From: CAZBBC01 sp964489835
GTDB taxonomy: Bacteria; Calditrichota; Calditrichia; JAJRVZ01
NCBI GenBank assembly: GCA_964489835.1
Contig: CAZBBC010000026.1
Coordinates: 1-39,948 of the forward strand
DNA length: 39,948 bases
Direction: 5' to 3'
Shown: positions 26,556 through 36,900 of the stretch, piece by piece
Position numbering within the stretch: position 1 is the first letter of the stretch
Layout of the letters: each line of letters opens with the position of its first letter
The notes under the pieces: model-generated
Told to the model about the DNA's origin: nothing
What the model saw: only the letters and a program-made list of their open reading frames with translations
Database searches by the model: none
Position numbers and translations under genes: made by a program

Positions 26556-28481
26556 ATGGAAAAATCAACCTTAATTTTAATATTCACCTTGTTTGCCTAC
26601 ACAGTGTTCGCCGGCGATTACCACGTTTCGAAAGAGGGACATGATTCGAATGATGGCTCAGTTTTAAAGCCGTTTAAAACCATCTCAGCCGCTGCCCGGA
26701 TTGCGCAGCCCGGCGATGTGATAACCGTTCACGCGGGAACTTATCGGGAACGAATCAACCCGCCCCGGGGAGGTGAATCTGACTCGAAAAGAATTGTTTA
26801 TAAAACTGCCCAGGGTGAGAAGGTCATAATCAAAGGCTCCGAGATTGTTACTGGCTGGAAACACCTGGGAAATGGTGTATGGAAAGTGTCGCTGCCCAAC
26901 GCCTATTTCGGAGACTATAATCCCTACCAAGACATTATTGAAGGCGATTGGTTTGATGACCGGGGAAGAATACATCACAGCGGTGAAGTCTTTCTCAACG
27001 GCCGATCATTGTATGAAAAAGCCACGCTGGAATTTGTAATGAATCCGGTACCTTATCAATACGCTTTGAACAAGGATGCTTCGATTTACACCTGGTATTG
27101 TGAAAGCGATGATAAAAGCACAACTATTTGGGCAAACTTTCATAACTTTAATCCCAATAAAGAATTGGTTGAGATCACAGTAAGAAAAACCTGTTTTTAC
27201 CCCGATAGGCCCGGGCGAAATTATATTACGATATACGGTTTTCATTTTAGTCAGGCGGCAACACAATGGGCGGCACCGACAGCTGAACAGATCGGTCTCA
27301 TCGGCACCCATTGGAGCAAAGGCTGGATCATTGAAAACAATATCGTCAGTGATTCAAAATGCTCCGGAATTACCTTAGGAAAAGACAGGCAAAGCGGTCA
27401 TAATGTATGGTTGGGAAATCCGCGAAAAGACGGTGCGACGCATTATAATGAAGTAATATTCAGGGCATTACAGGGGGGCTGGTCGAAAGATAAAATCGGG
27501 ACGCACATTGTGCGAAACAACATCATATTTAACTGCGAACAGGCCGGGATATGCGGAAGTCTCGGAGCTGTTTTCAGCATAATAGCGAATAATCATATTT
27601 ACGATATCTGGACAAAGAGGCAATTCCAGGGGGCCGAAATTGGTGGTATCAAGCTCCATGCAGCAATAGATGTGCTCATAGAAAAGAATCATATTCATAA
27701 TACAGGGAGAGGACTATGGATGGACTGGATGGCCCAGGGTACACGTATTAGTGCTAACCTGTGCTATGATAATTCCACCGAAGATCTGTTTTTCGAAGTT
27801 GATCATGGCCCGTATATTGTGGATAACAACATATTTTTGTCCGACGTCGCCCTGAGAGACATGTCTGAGGGAGGTGCTTATGTGCACAATCTTGTAGTGG
27901 GAAAGGTCAAATTACATCCGAGCACACGGTATACACCCTATCATTTTTCCCATTCCACCGGGGTAGCAGGATTAATAAATATCATCGGAGGCGATGACCG
28001 GTTCTATAATAATATCTTTGTTGCAGGAGATGCAGTTATTCCCCCTAATAGCGATCCTGAATCCAGGCTAAAAACAGGTTATGGTTTGGATATCTATAAC
28101 GCCTTGGAGCGGCCGATGCAGGTACAAGGGAATATCTATCTAAAAGGTGCAAAACCATATATTAAAGAAACAGAATATGTCGAACAAAAAGCATTTGATC
28201 CGGATATAAAACTGGTGGAAGAAGAAAAAAGTTATTTTCTTCACATGATACTCGACCCGTCACTGATGAAATTAAAGAATCAACTCGTCGATACAAATTT
28301 ATTAGGTACGGCAATGATTCCTGAACTGCCTTATGAAAATCCTGACAGTACGCCCTTGAAAATCGACAAAGATTATTTCGGAAAGAAAAGAAATGATCAA
28401 AATCCAACTGCCGGACCATTTGAAAATCCAGGGGAAGGGAAGTTGATTTTGAAAATGTGGTCAGGGAGTCAGATGCATTAA
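26556..28481 (+). CDS. Secreted right-handed beta-helix protein (pectate lyase-like fold)
   Basis: This 641-residue exported protein has AAAGGA before the ATG and a leader ending TVFAGDYH. The opening DYHVSKEGHDSNDGSVLKPF and TISAAARIAQPGDVITVHAG block is typical of DUF1565-type starts of parallel beta-helix carbohydrate enzymes. Helix-coil repeats follow, with short asparagine-rich turns (IENNIVSD, VRNNIIFN, IANNHIYD, IEKNHIHN, VDNNIFLS). A C-terminal beta region ends the chain. It could be a polysaccharide lyase or a glycoside hydrolase of a beta-helix family; no catalytic set is recognisable by eye. It is related in plan to the 1013-residue protein at 33911. Confidence 0.83.
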   Translation: MEKSTLILIFTLFAYTVFAGDYHVSKEGHDSNDGSVLKPFKTISAAARIAQPGDVITVHAGTYRERINPPRGGESDSKRIVYKTAQGEKVIIKGSEIVTGWKHLGNGVWKVSLPNAYFGDYNPYQDIIEGDWFDDRGRIHHSGEVFLNGRSLYEKATLEFVMNPVPYQYALNKDASIYTWYCESDDKSTTIWANFHNFNPNKELVEITVRKTCFYPDRPGRNYITIYGFHFSQAATQWAAPTAEQIGLIGTHWSKGWIIENNIVSDSKCSGITLGKDRQSGHNVWLGNPRKDGATHYNEVIFRALQGGWSKDKIGTHIVRNNIIFNCEQAGICGSLGAVFSIIANNHIYDIWTKRQFQGAEIGGIKLHAAIDVLIEKNHIHNTGRGLWMDWMAQGTRISANLCYDNSTEDLFFEVDHGPYIVDNNIFLSDVALRDMSEGGAYVHNLVVGKVKLHPSTRYTPYHFSHSTGVAGLINIIGGDDRFYNNIFVAGDAVIPPNSDPESRLKTGYGLDIYNALERPMQVQGNIYLKGAKPYIKETEYVEQKAFDPDIKLVEEEKSYFLHMILDPSLMKLKNQLVDTNLLGTAMIPELPYENPDSTPLKIDKDYFGKKRNDQNPTAGPFENPGEGKLILKMWSGSQMH

Positions 28482-28627
28482 TCGCATACGGTTTTAACTT
28501 TGTAATTACGTATTAAATAATTATACTTTTACCTGAAACCGGCAGTGATCTTCAGAAATAAAAGATTAATATCTGTTGCATAAAAATCACCTAATAATTG
28601 TGAATGTACCATATATGCTTATGACAC

Positions 28628-28645
28628 AAAGGAGTGCTAATATTG
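28628..28645 (+). promoter_or_regulatory. Ribosome binding site defining a TTG start
   Basis: AAAGGAG at 28628-28634 stands eight bases before TTG at 28643. The upstream in-frame GTG at 28634 overlaps the site itself, so TTG is the likelier start of the TolC gene. Confidence 0.75.
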
Positions 28646-29908
28646 GCGAAAATATTTATATATCTCCTGTTGCTGGTGTCCTCGATAGTTGCACAACCGT
28701 CAAGCCGCCTGACCCTGGCCGCTTGTCTGAACATCGCGTTCAAAAATCATCCTGAAATTCAATCCCGGGTGTGGCAAATCAAATCGCTGGGTGCTGTATA
28801 TCAGCAAGAAAAATCGGTTTATTATCCTAAATTTCTACTGGACGGTCATTATCATCAATTTTTCTATCGCGATTACAATTACCGCGAGCAGGGATTGCTC
28901 CTGATGAGTGACTGGTCTCTGGGTAGCTGGTTGCAGAACAGCGCGGAATCCGCTGCGCTCGCAATCGAAGCCAGCAAAGCAAATCTTTCGAAATCCCGTC
29001 TCTCGCTAGCCAGGCGTATAACCGGGATTTACTTCCGGATTCTAAAATCCGACCTGTGGCAGCAATCCTTTGAGTACCGGAAAACGTTGTTGGAGCAACA
29101 CGCGCAAATCGCTAAAGCATTCTGGGAAACAGGTGTTCGCAGCCGGCTGGATCTCCTCCGAACCCGAGCGGCGACTCTTGCTTTGGAACAGGAACAGCGA
29201 AACATTGTCGCGCAGGGAAGCGCCCTGCGCGAAGAGCTGGCCACCCTGCTCAACGGCCAAGATTCAAAACCAGTGGATGTTCAACCTTTTTCTTCCCGGA
29301 CTACCGCACCAGATTCTATTATCGGTCTCCAGGACATCTGCCAGATCTTGCTGGAAAATCATCCCGGTATTCAAGCGCTCACCTTTCAAATTCAGGCAAC
29401 ACAATTGCAGCGCCGCAAAATCACTGCCGCTTTACTACCGCATTTGCAGATGTGGGGCGGATATGTGGCGGATGGAGATCCCACTTCTGATGGTGACTAT
29501 GGCCTGGTTGGCATTGGTATGTCGGTGCCGCTTTTCCAATGGGGGCAGAGTGAGTTTCAAAAAGAAGAAGTTGCGGCAACTATTCGTGATCTGGAATATC
29601 AGCGCAGTAACCTGCGAAATGAACTGAAAATTGAAGCAGAAAAACTGTTTGAAGAAATGTCAAAACTTACAGATATCATACATATTCAGCGTGAGCAGCT
29701 GGACATTACCCAGCAGGCATTTGAACTGGCAAAAGTCCAGTATGAAGCGGGGTTGATCACCAATTTAGAATATCTGGACGCTCAACAAACCTGGCAGGAA
29801 ACCCATTTACAACTGCAGGATACGCAATTGCGTTTTCTGCTCCAAAAAATCGAAATTTACCTGCTAACCGGGAATTACCAGCTAATTGCTCAAATACAGG
29901 GAGCATGA
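28643..29908 (+). CDS. TolC-family outer membrane efflux protein
   Basis: Starting at TTG 28643, this is a 421-residue outer-membrane channel component with a signal peptide (AKIFIYLLLLVSSIVAQ). TolC signatures include LTLAACLNIAFKNHPEI near the mature N-terminus, its internal echo DICQILLENHPGIQAL halfway along, and LAKVQYEAGLITNLEYLDAQQTW near the end. The duplicated helical-barrel architecture is clear. Its stop codon lies one base before the adaptor's ATG, so the three efflux genes are one operon. It forms the exit duct for the RND pump at 30839. G+C in sampled lines is clearly higher than in most flanking glycan genes. Confidence 0.92.
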   Translation: MAKIFIYLLLLVSSIVAQPSSRLTLAACLNIAFKNHPEIQSRVWQIKSLGAVYQQEKSVYYPKFLLDGHYHQFFYRDYNYREQGLLLMSDWSLGSWLQNSAESAALAIEASKANLSKSRLSLARRITGIYFRILKSDLWQQSFEYRKTLLEQHAQIAKAFWETGVRSRLDLLRTRAATLALEQEQRNIVAQGSALREELATLLNGQDSKPVDVQPFSSRTTAPDSIIGLQDICQILLENHPGIQALTFQIQATQLQRRKITAALLPHLQMWGGYVADGDPTSDGDYGLVGIGMSVPLFQWGQSEFQKEEVAATIRDLEYQRSNLRNELKIEAEKLFEEMSKLTDIIHIQREQLDITQQAFELAKVQYEAGLITNLEYLDAQQTWQETHLQLQDTQLRFLLQKIEIYLLTGNYQLIAQIQGA

Positions 29909-29909
29909 A

Positions 29910-30839
29910 ATGTCCTTTCTGAAAATAATAACACCTGTTTTACTGGCAGCGTTTTATATCGGTGGTTGCCAGAAAGATGCCGACCGGGCTTTGGACCAAG
30001 CCACCCATCCGTTGCTCAAGATACGAACGGTTGTGGTACAATCCCAAAATATGGTGGATACTCTGTTCATCTATGGACATGTGGCCTTTCGTGAGGAGAC
30101 CATTCTGTCCTCCCAATTTGAAGGACGACTGAGTGATTTTTCACTGCTGATTGGGGATCGCCTGCACAAAGGGCAAAAAATCGCCACGATCATTCCCCCT
30201 CAGCGCGAAGCATTGATGCAGATTTTCGAAAGGGTATCGGCAGATTCGCGCCAAATACTGGAAAGCGAGATCAAAACCATCGATCTTCATAGTCCCATCG
30301 ACGGGATAGTAGTGACGGTCTGGCGACGCGGCGGTGATGTGGTACAACGCGGGGAAAAAATTCTTCACATCGGTGACCCGCGGATATTGCAAATTTTAGC
30401 AGACATGCCGGTGAAGATGCTGCCAGCTATACGACGCAACCAACAGCTGACAGTATTGTTCCCGGCAAGTGATCTGCCCAAAACCTCATTAGCAGTGGCA
30501 GCCGTTTCACCGGATGTAAGTCCTACCAAACAAACCGTTCTTCTGCGCATGAATTTACCCAATCCAGATGGCATCTACCGCCCGGGTATGCTGGTGAAAA
30601 TTGGTGTGCCGGCACAACGCCACTCTGATGCGCTCACTGTTCCCCGAAGTGCCGTTTTGGAAGAGGAGGGCATGTTCAGCGTCTATGTGTTGAAGGGTAA
30701 CCTGGTTGAAAAACGCACCGTTATGCCGGGTATTATGCAGAAAGACCGGATAGAAATCACTGCCGGGTTGACGGTTGGCGAAAAAGTGGCCGTTGAAAAA
30801 GTGTACTCGCTGATTAACGGGATGGAGGTTCAGCCATAA
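29910..30839 (+). CDS. RND efflux periplasmic adaptor (membrane fusion protein), short-hairpin type
   Basis: The ATG at 29910 follows an AGGGAG site and the previous stop by one base, giving 309 residues. LLAAFYIGGC makes it a lipoprotein at cysteine 20. The barrel-sandwich halves are FEGRLSDFSLLIGDRLHKGQ and LHSPIDGIVVTVWRRGGDVVQRGE. Only about 25 residues lie between them where most adaptors have a long coiled-coil hairpin. This is a short or hairpin-less adaptor, so contact with TolC must differ from AcrA. The beta-barrel and membrane-proximal parts (YRPGMLVKIGVPA, LTVPRSAVLEEEG) are normal. It couples the TolC-like protein to the pump. Confidence 0.9.
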   Translation: MSFLKIITPVLLAAFYIGGCQKDADRALDQATHPLLKIRTVVVQSQNMVDTLFIYGHVAFREETILSSQFEGRLSDFSLLIGDRLHKGQKIATIIPPQREALMQIFERVSADSRQILESEIKTIDLHSPIDGIVVTVWRRGGDVVQRGEKILHIGDPRILQILADMPVKMLPAIRRNQQLTVLFPASDLPKTSLAVAAVSPDVSPTKQTVLLRMNLPNPDGIYRPGMLVKIGVPAQRHSDALTVPRSAVLEEEGMFSVYVLKGNLVEKRTVMPGIMQKDRIEITAGLTVGEKVAVEKVYSLINGMEVQP

Positions 30840-33800
30840 TGGAAAAACTGGTAAGGCTGGCCGTACAAAACAAACGTGCCATTGTTTTTATGGCGCTGTT
30901 GCTATCCATTTCCGGCTTTTATTTGCTGTTCCAGATTCCCCAGGGCGTTTTTCCGGAGGCAGAATTTCCCCGTATCCAGGTTTTGGTGGACTTCGGTCTG
31001 GCACCCCTGAGCCAAATGCAAGCCGAAATAGTGAAACCGGTTGAGGAAGCGGTAATGGTGGTTCCGGGGGTAGAAGCTGTGCGTTCTTCTACCAACCGGG
31101 GATCGTCAGAAATCGACGTGTTCTTCGGCTGGCACGAGGATATGTTTAAAGCCTTCCAACTGCTGCAGGCACAGGTTAGCGGCATTCAACATTTACTGCC
31201 GGAAGGCGCGGAAGTGAATATCCGTCGAATCAACACCAGCACTTTTCCCATTGCCAGTTATAGCTTCTATTCAAATTCCCAAAACCTGATAGAGCTATGG
31301 AATTTAGCCAATTTTACTATCCGTCCACAGCTGGCGGAAATTCCCGGAGTATTTAACATCGAATTGATTGGCGGAGACCAACGCGAGTTCAGGGTAAATC
31401 TAGATCCCGAAAAACTTGCAGCTTTTCAATTGGATTATCGCACTATTGCTAATGCCTTGGAGCAGACTAATACAGTCGATTTTGTAGGAAGGCTTACCGA
31501 ATCGCACCAATTGTATCTCAATGTTTCGGACAACCGTTACCAGAAGGTTGCCGAAATCGGCGAAACGGTGATAATTGATCGCTATCCCACTCCCATTTTA
31601 TTGCGCGATGTCGCTGAAATTACCCCGGCACAACAGGAAATGTTCATTAAAACCCGCAGCAATTTTCACGAGGCCGTATTGGTCAATGTGTTGGTTCAAC
31701 CGGGCGTGAATTCAGTGGAAGTGATGCGACAGGTGGAACAGCGCATGGCAACCATTCGCCAGTCCTTTCCTCCTGGTGTGGAAATGAGCAAATGGTATGA
31801 CCTCTCGGATTTTATTAAAAATTCTATCCGGGGAGTATATGTGAGCATTTTTCAGGGCGCTGCGTTAACCATCTTGATTCTTTTTCTGTTTCTACGACGT
31901 ATCCGCATTACATTGGTCACGGCGCTAATCATCCCTGTGGCGTTATTGATCACCTTCATTTTTATGAAACTGACAAGTATGGATTTAAACCTGATGAGCC
32001 TGGGAGGGTTGGCAGCTTCGATCGGGATATTGGTGGACAACGCTATCGTGGTAGTGGAAAATATCGAGCGCTACCTGGAAGAAAAGTTCCAGCGAAGCGA
32101 AGCAGTGATTAAGGCTACCGGCGAAATCATCACACCTCTAATCGGCGCCACCATGACGACGCTGGTAGTATTTATCCCCCTGGTTTTTTTGAGCGGTGTA
32201 CCAGGCATCTTTTTTGGTGCGCTGGCCGGCACGCTTGCAGTGACCATTGGCATTTCCATGATTTTGGCGGTTTTCCTGACCCCGGCGATAGCCGATATGT
32301 TGGTTTCTACCCGGCCTAAGCGAGCCGGGCGCTTTTTACCCAAAATTGTTGCAGTGCATCAAAAGATACTGTCATATAATCTAAAACATCCGCTGCTTGT
32401 TTTTGTTAGCATTTTAATTCTGGGTACCATTGCGTTTATTTCGTATTTGCAAATTCCTAGTGGATTTTTACCGGAGTGGGATGAAGGAACTATCGTTCTG
32501 GATTTTGTAGCACCGCCCGGCAGTTCCCTGGAAGGCACCTATTCCATGCTGCAATCCATTGAAAACCAATTGAAAGACATGCCGGAAATTGAGAACTACT
32601 CCCTGCGGATCGGTACAAGCCTGGGACACCCCCGGCTGCATCCTAATGAAGGCGATTTTTTGATTTCTCTGAAAAAAGACCGTCAACGCTCGGTATATGA
32701 AATCATGGATGATTTACGGGAGATTGCCGAAAACGCAGAACCGCGGCTGGAAACGGAATTGTTTCAGGTACTGCCGGATCGTTTGAACAGTGACCTGGCC
32801 GGCGAAGTAGCGCCAATAGCCATCAAAGTCTGGGGCAATAACCTGGGGCTAATGCAGGATGTGGCTCAGCAACTGGCTGATTCGCTGGAAACCATTTCCA
32901 ATGTGGTGGATGTCTATCGCGGATTCAATCCTTCCGAACCGGAACTGACCATCCGCGTATTGCCGGAGGCAGCCGCTCATTTCGGATTGACCGTTAAAGA
33001 CATAAACCGGGCAATCCGTATGGCGTTGTGGGGTGAAGCCCCGACGCATGTTCTGTCAGGATTGAAAATTATACCAGTAAGGTTGCGTTATGCCCAGCGC
33101 GGCGAGCGTCATTTTGCCGACATCCAGCGATTGCCGCTCTATTTTCCGCAAATTCAACGAGTGGTTTATCTGGAAGAAATGGCAGAAATAAAGAAATCGC
33201 CCGGTCTAACAGACGTAGAACACGACAACCTGAGTTTGATCGTCAATGTTACTGCCCAAATATCCGGAAGAGATTTAGGCAGTGTTGCCGGAGATGTTCA
33301 ACAAATGCTCGATGGCTTTCCCCTGCCGCAGGGTATAACCGCTCAATTAGGGGGTGCCTATGAGAGTCAGCAAAACGCCTTCAAAGAATTGATGCTGGTT
33401 ATGCTGGCCGGCGCCATGATGGTGTTCACCATTTTACTCTTTGAATTCCACTCATTCCGTACCTCACTGGTCATCATGATCGGTACCCTACTGGCGGTAA
33501 CCGGTGTGTTTGTGATCCTGTGGATTACGGGTATACCATTAGATATATCGGCGTTTATGGGAATGATCATGATCATCGGCGTAGTTGTGAATAACGGTAT
33601 ACTGGTGATCGATTATGCGGAATATTATATGATCCGGCAGCATGACTTAAAACTGGCGGTTCTCACGGCCGGCCGTGTTCGACTAAGGCCGGTTTTAATG
33701 ACATCGCTTTCTACGATTGCGGGATTTCTACCACTGGCACTGGCTCAGAGCCAGGGCGCGGAAATGCTGCGTCCCCTAGCCGTTGCAATGATCGGTGGTA

Positions 33801-33886
33801 TCACTCTCTCCATTGTTCTGTCTTTGGTCCTGGTTCCGGCACTGTATTATTGGGTGCAAAACCAGGCTGAATCGGGAAAATCCTGA
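30839..33886 (+). CDS. RND-superfamily efflux pump permease
   Basis: This 1015-residue inner-membrane transporter starts within the stop of the adaptor gene (TAATG overlap). It shows the doubled RND plan: membrane segment 1 near residues 14-32, IPQGVFPEAEFPRIQV, a large periplasmic loop, then several membrane helices, repeated after LVFVSILILGTIAFISYLQIP. The proton-relay region reads GGLAASIGILVDNAIVVVENIERYL. Asp400 is kept, but the second Asp of AcrB-like pumps is Asn. ATMTTLVVFIPLVFLSG is also typical. It exports hydrophobic compounds or other solutes through the adaptor and TolC partner by proton exchange. The substrate is unknown, and no dedicated regulator lies beside it. Confidence 0.94.
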   Translation: MEKLVRLAVQNKRAIVFMALLLSISGFYLLFQIPQGVFPEAEFPRIQVLVDFGLAPLSQMQAEIVKPVEEAVMVVPGVEAVRSSTNRGSSEIDVFFGWHEDMFKAFQLLQAQVSGIQHLLPEGAEVNIRRINTSTFPIASYSFYSNSQNLIELWNLANFTIRPQLAEIPGVFNIELIGGDQREFRVNLDPEKLAAFQLDYRTIANALEQTNTVDFVGRLTESHQLYLNVSDNRYQKVAEIGETVIIDRYPTPILLRDVAEITPAQQEMFIKTRSNFHEAVLVNVLVQPGVNSVEVMRQVEQRMATIRQSFPPGVEMSKWYDLSDFIKNSIRGVYVSIFQGAALTILILFLFLRRIRITLVTALIIPVALLITFIFMKLTSMDLNLMSLGGLAASIGILVDNAIVVVENIERYLEEKFQRSEAVIKATGEIITPLIGATMTTLVVFIPLVFLSGVPGIFFGALAGTLAVTIGISMILAVFLTPAIADMLVSTRPKRAGRFLPKIVAVHQKILSYNLKHPLLVFVSILILGTIAFISYLQIPSGFLPEWDEGTIVLDFVAPPGSSLEGTYSMLQSIENQLKDMPEIENYSLRIGTSLGHPRLHPNEGDFLISLKKDRQRSVYEIMDDLREIAENAEPRLETELFQVLPDRLNSDLAGEVAPIAIKVWGNNLGLMQDVAQQLADSLETISNVVDVYRGFNPSEPELTIRVLPEAAAHFGLTVKDINRAIRMALWGEAPTHVLSGLKIIPVRLRYAQRGERHFADIQRLPLYFPQIQRVVYLEEMAEIKKSPGLTDVEHDNLSLIVNVTAQISGRDLGSVAGDVQQMLDGFPLPQGITAQLGGAYESQQNAFKELMLVMLAGAMMVFTILLFEFHSFRTSLVIMIGTLLAVTGVFVILWITGIPLDISAFMGMIMIIGVVVNNGILVIDYAEYYMIRQHDLKLAVLTAGRVRLRPVLMTSLSTIAGFLPLALAQSQGAEMLRPLAVAMIGGITLSIVLSLVLVPALYYWVQNQAESGKS

Positions 33887-33910
33887 ATAGATCATTAAAA
33901 GGAAAATATT

Positions 33911-36900
33911 ATGAATCAGATGTTTCGACCATTAAGTGATGTTTTTTTACTTCCTTTTATATTGTTATCAGTCGTCGTACTTTCAGCCCAGCCGCAAGAT
34001 GGAAAGTTGCTGCGCAGCGAATTATGGCAGCCCTTTGACGCGCAAACGGCGAAGGGGGATTTCTACGTTTCATCCAATGGTAACGATAGCTGGTCAGGTA
34101 CCCTGCCCGGGCCCAATGTCACCGGTACTGATGGACCTTTCGCTACCATTGAGCGTGCTCAACGCGCCGTACGCGAACTTAAAGCAAAAGTTTATAAGCC
34201 AAAAGGAAAACCTATTGATGCTCTTTATGTCGGAACTTCTCATTCGTATGGAAAAGGAAAAGACATTGTGGTGTTTATCCGCCAGGGTTATTATACACTC
34301 AGTGAACCGTTGGTTTTCACTTCCGAAGATGGGGGGGAGCGGGTCGAGACCAACCTGCCATCAGGAGCCTTTGAGTGGCATCATTTACGGGATAATTATG
34401 TGACATACGCCGCTTATCCGAGTGAAAAACCGGTAATTTCGGGTGCTGTCCCGGTCACGAATTGGAGAAAAGAGGGGAATGCCTGGGTCGCCTCCTTTGC
34501 ACATGGAGATGTGTCCTCTCTTATTGTTGCGGGCAAAACACAAACGTTAGCACGAACACCTAATACAGGATACTATACGCTACGAGAAACGCCTTCTTCA
34601 ACATCTGAAATCCCCTACCGACCGGGCGACATACAAGAATGGCCTGACATGGAGAACAATCGTATCGTCATTCTTCTACGCTGGCGTACAGCCTATAATT
34701 CCATCGCAAGTTTAGATAAAAATAAGCAAATCGCCTATCTGAAAGAACCGGAAGATGGTCCCAAAGGATTTAATGGTTTATTAGTCGTTCCTCCCCGATA
34801 CTATGTGGAAAATGTAAAATCATTCTTAGATACGCCCGGAGAATGGATTCTTGATAAAAATAAAAAAGAGATCAACTATATTCCGATGGCCGGAATTACT
34901 GATCCAAATAAGGTTAATATATCAGTTCCGCAAATCACACAATTGATTCAAATAAAAGGTAACGAAAATAAGCCAGTTCGGAATTTGCGGTTTTATGGAT
35001 TAACTATGGAAGGGGCGAAAGAAAATTTCCGGGATTTTCCGCATCATTACGAGCCGACACCGGGCTGTGTCGCCATAACATATGAGTTTGCACATAATTG
35101 TGAGTTCGCAGAATCAACCTTGCGAGCTTGTGAAGGTGTGGGAATGAACATTGGTTTAGGATCTTATCAGATGCGAATTTTCAGAAATAAATTTGACGGT
35201 CTGGCTCAGGGAGCAATGAGTGTGCATGGCACCCGGGACATGATAAATGGAAAACTCATTCAGATAACCAGAGAGACTACCATTTCGCATAATATATTTT
35301 CAGAATGTGGTCATGGTGGTGGCATAACCCTGGCTGTTGGTAATACGCTTCATACCACCATTTCACATAATTATTTCACAAAGTCCGGACGGCCTTATAC
35401 TCTTAATGTTGGTGGGGGAGGTGTGGAAGGATATTTAAGCGGGGATTTTGTAATCGAATATAATCATTTTGATGATGTGCAACACGATGCCGATGACGCC
35501 GGGGTTATTGTGGTCAACGGCATGTCATTTAACTCTGTGGTCAGGAATAATCTCATTCATGGTGTTCACCGCGGATTTTTTAGTGATAATGTTGCTTTCT
35601 GGTACGACAATATGTCCACTGACTGGACTGTAAAAAACAATATTTATTATGATCTTGAGCAGGGAGATATGAAAACATGCGGTACATATCTTATTGATAA
35701 TGACTATTCTGATAATTTTTGGATTGAGCCGCCCCCAAATGCTCCTGAGCAGTTTATTTATGGAGATCCCGAGTTTTCCTGCTCAAATCTGCGTATTTTT
35801 TTTGAAGATAAACCTGCAAATAATGTGCTGAATGCAGGTTCTGTGGTAAAAGTAATGGCTGATGTATATAACAGCGGTAGCTCGGGTGTGGCACCGATTG
35901 CACTCTACCTCAACAGAAAAATAATTGAAAACAAGCCTTTCCCGGTAATCCGGAACAATACGAGAAGTATTGAATTTGATTTACGATTAAGCGATGCGGG
36001 TAGCCAGGCAATCGCTATTGGCGAAACAAAACCGCAGATCATTTCTGTGCAGGGAGAAAAACCAGCCATTGTATACGATAAAATTCAGGTATCAGAAGAA
36101 AGGTTGTTTTCCGGAGAAAGTGTTCGTGTTACTGCCATGGCCTCAAACCTGCAACCCAAAACCATTCAATCAACGATCCATCTGTATGCTAATGGCAAGG
36201 AAGTAAAAAGTCAGCCCATTGAATTAAAAAGCGATCAGTCAAAAGAGGTGTATTTTGAAATGACACCCGATGTGGGAAGTTATCTTATCGGGATAGAGAA
36301 CAGCGATGTCGTGTCGCTTCAGGTGATTAAAGGTAAAGAACTAATTATTAATGAGCAAAAATTGTACACTTATATCTCACCAAAAGCCAAACCTGCAAAG
36401 GTGGCTGTTGATCAGAGAAAAAACCATTATATTATAAAAGCCAGCGGTTGGGATTTTTACCATGCGGAAGATGCCTATGCAACCGTTTATTTGAAGAAAC
36501 TTAAGGGTGATTTTATATCCACTGTGAAAATCGTTTCATTTCAAAACCGCACAAATCAATGGTTCAGAGCTGGTCTTTTTGTTCGGGATGACATCAGTAA
36601 GAGTTTCGATGTTGACAGAGGTAGTAAAGGTTCTGTACTCATGTTCAGCACACCGGGCCGTGCGGGAATCAATTACGATGAATTCGGGGATGGTTGTATG
36701 CATAAAGCAAGCAGCGAAAATCTTCCTGAAGACACACCAACACCACTATGGGTGCGTCTGGAGCGACATGGGAATCGTTTTACAGGATGTATAAGTTTAG
36801 ACGGGAAAAACTGGATGATTAAACGACAAACCGATCAAATACCGGGTATTAAAAAAACCGTGGACCTGGGTCTTGCGGCCGGTTCCTCTGATCAGGTACA

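Noticed and set aside
28634..28642. GTG at 28634 as the start of the TolC gene
   Set aside because: It overlaps the AAAGGAG ribosome site; the TTG at 28643 has correct spacing.
29070..29627. 185-residue plus-strand frame inside the TolC gene
   Set aside because: It is an alternate frame of a well-supported TolC-family gene and shows no motif of its own.
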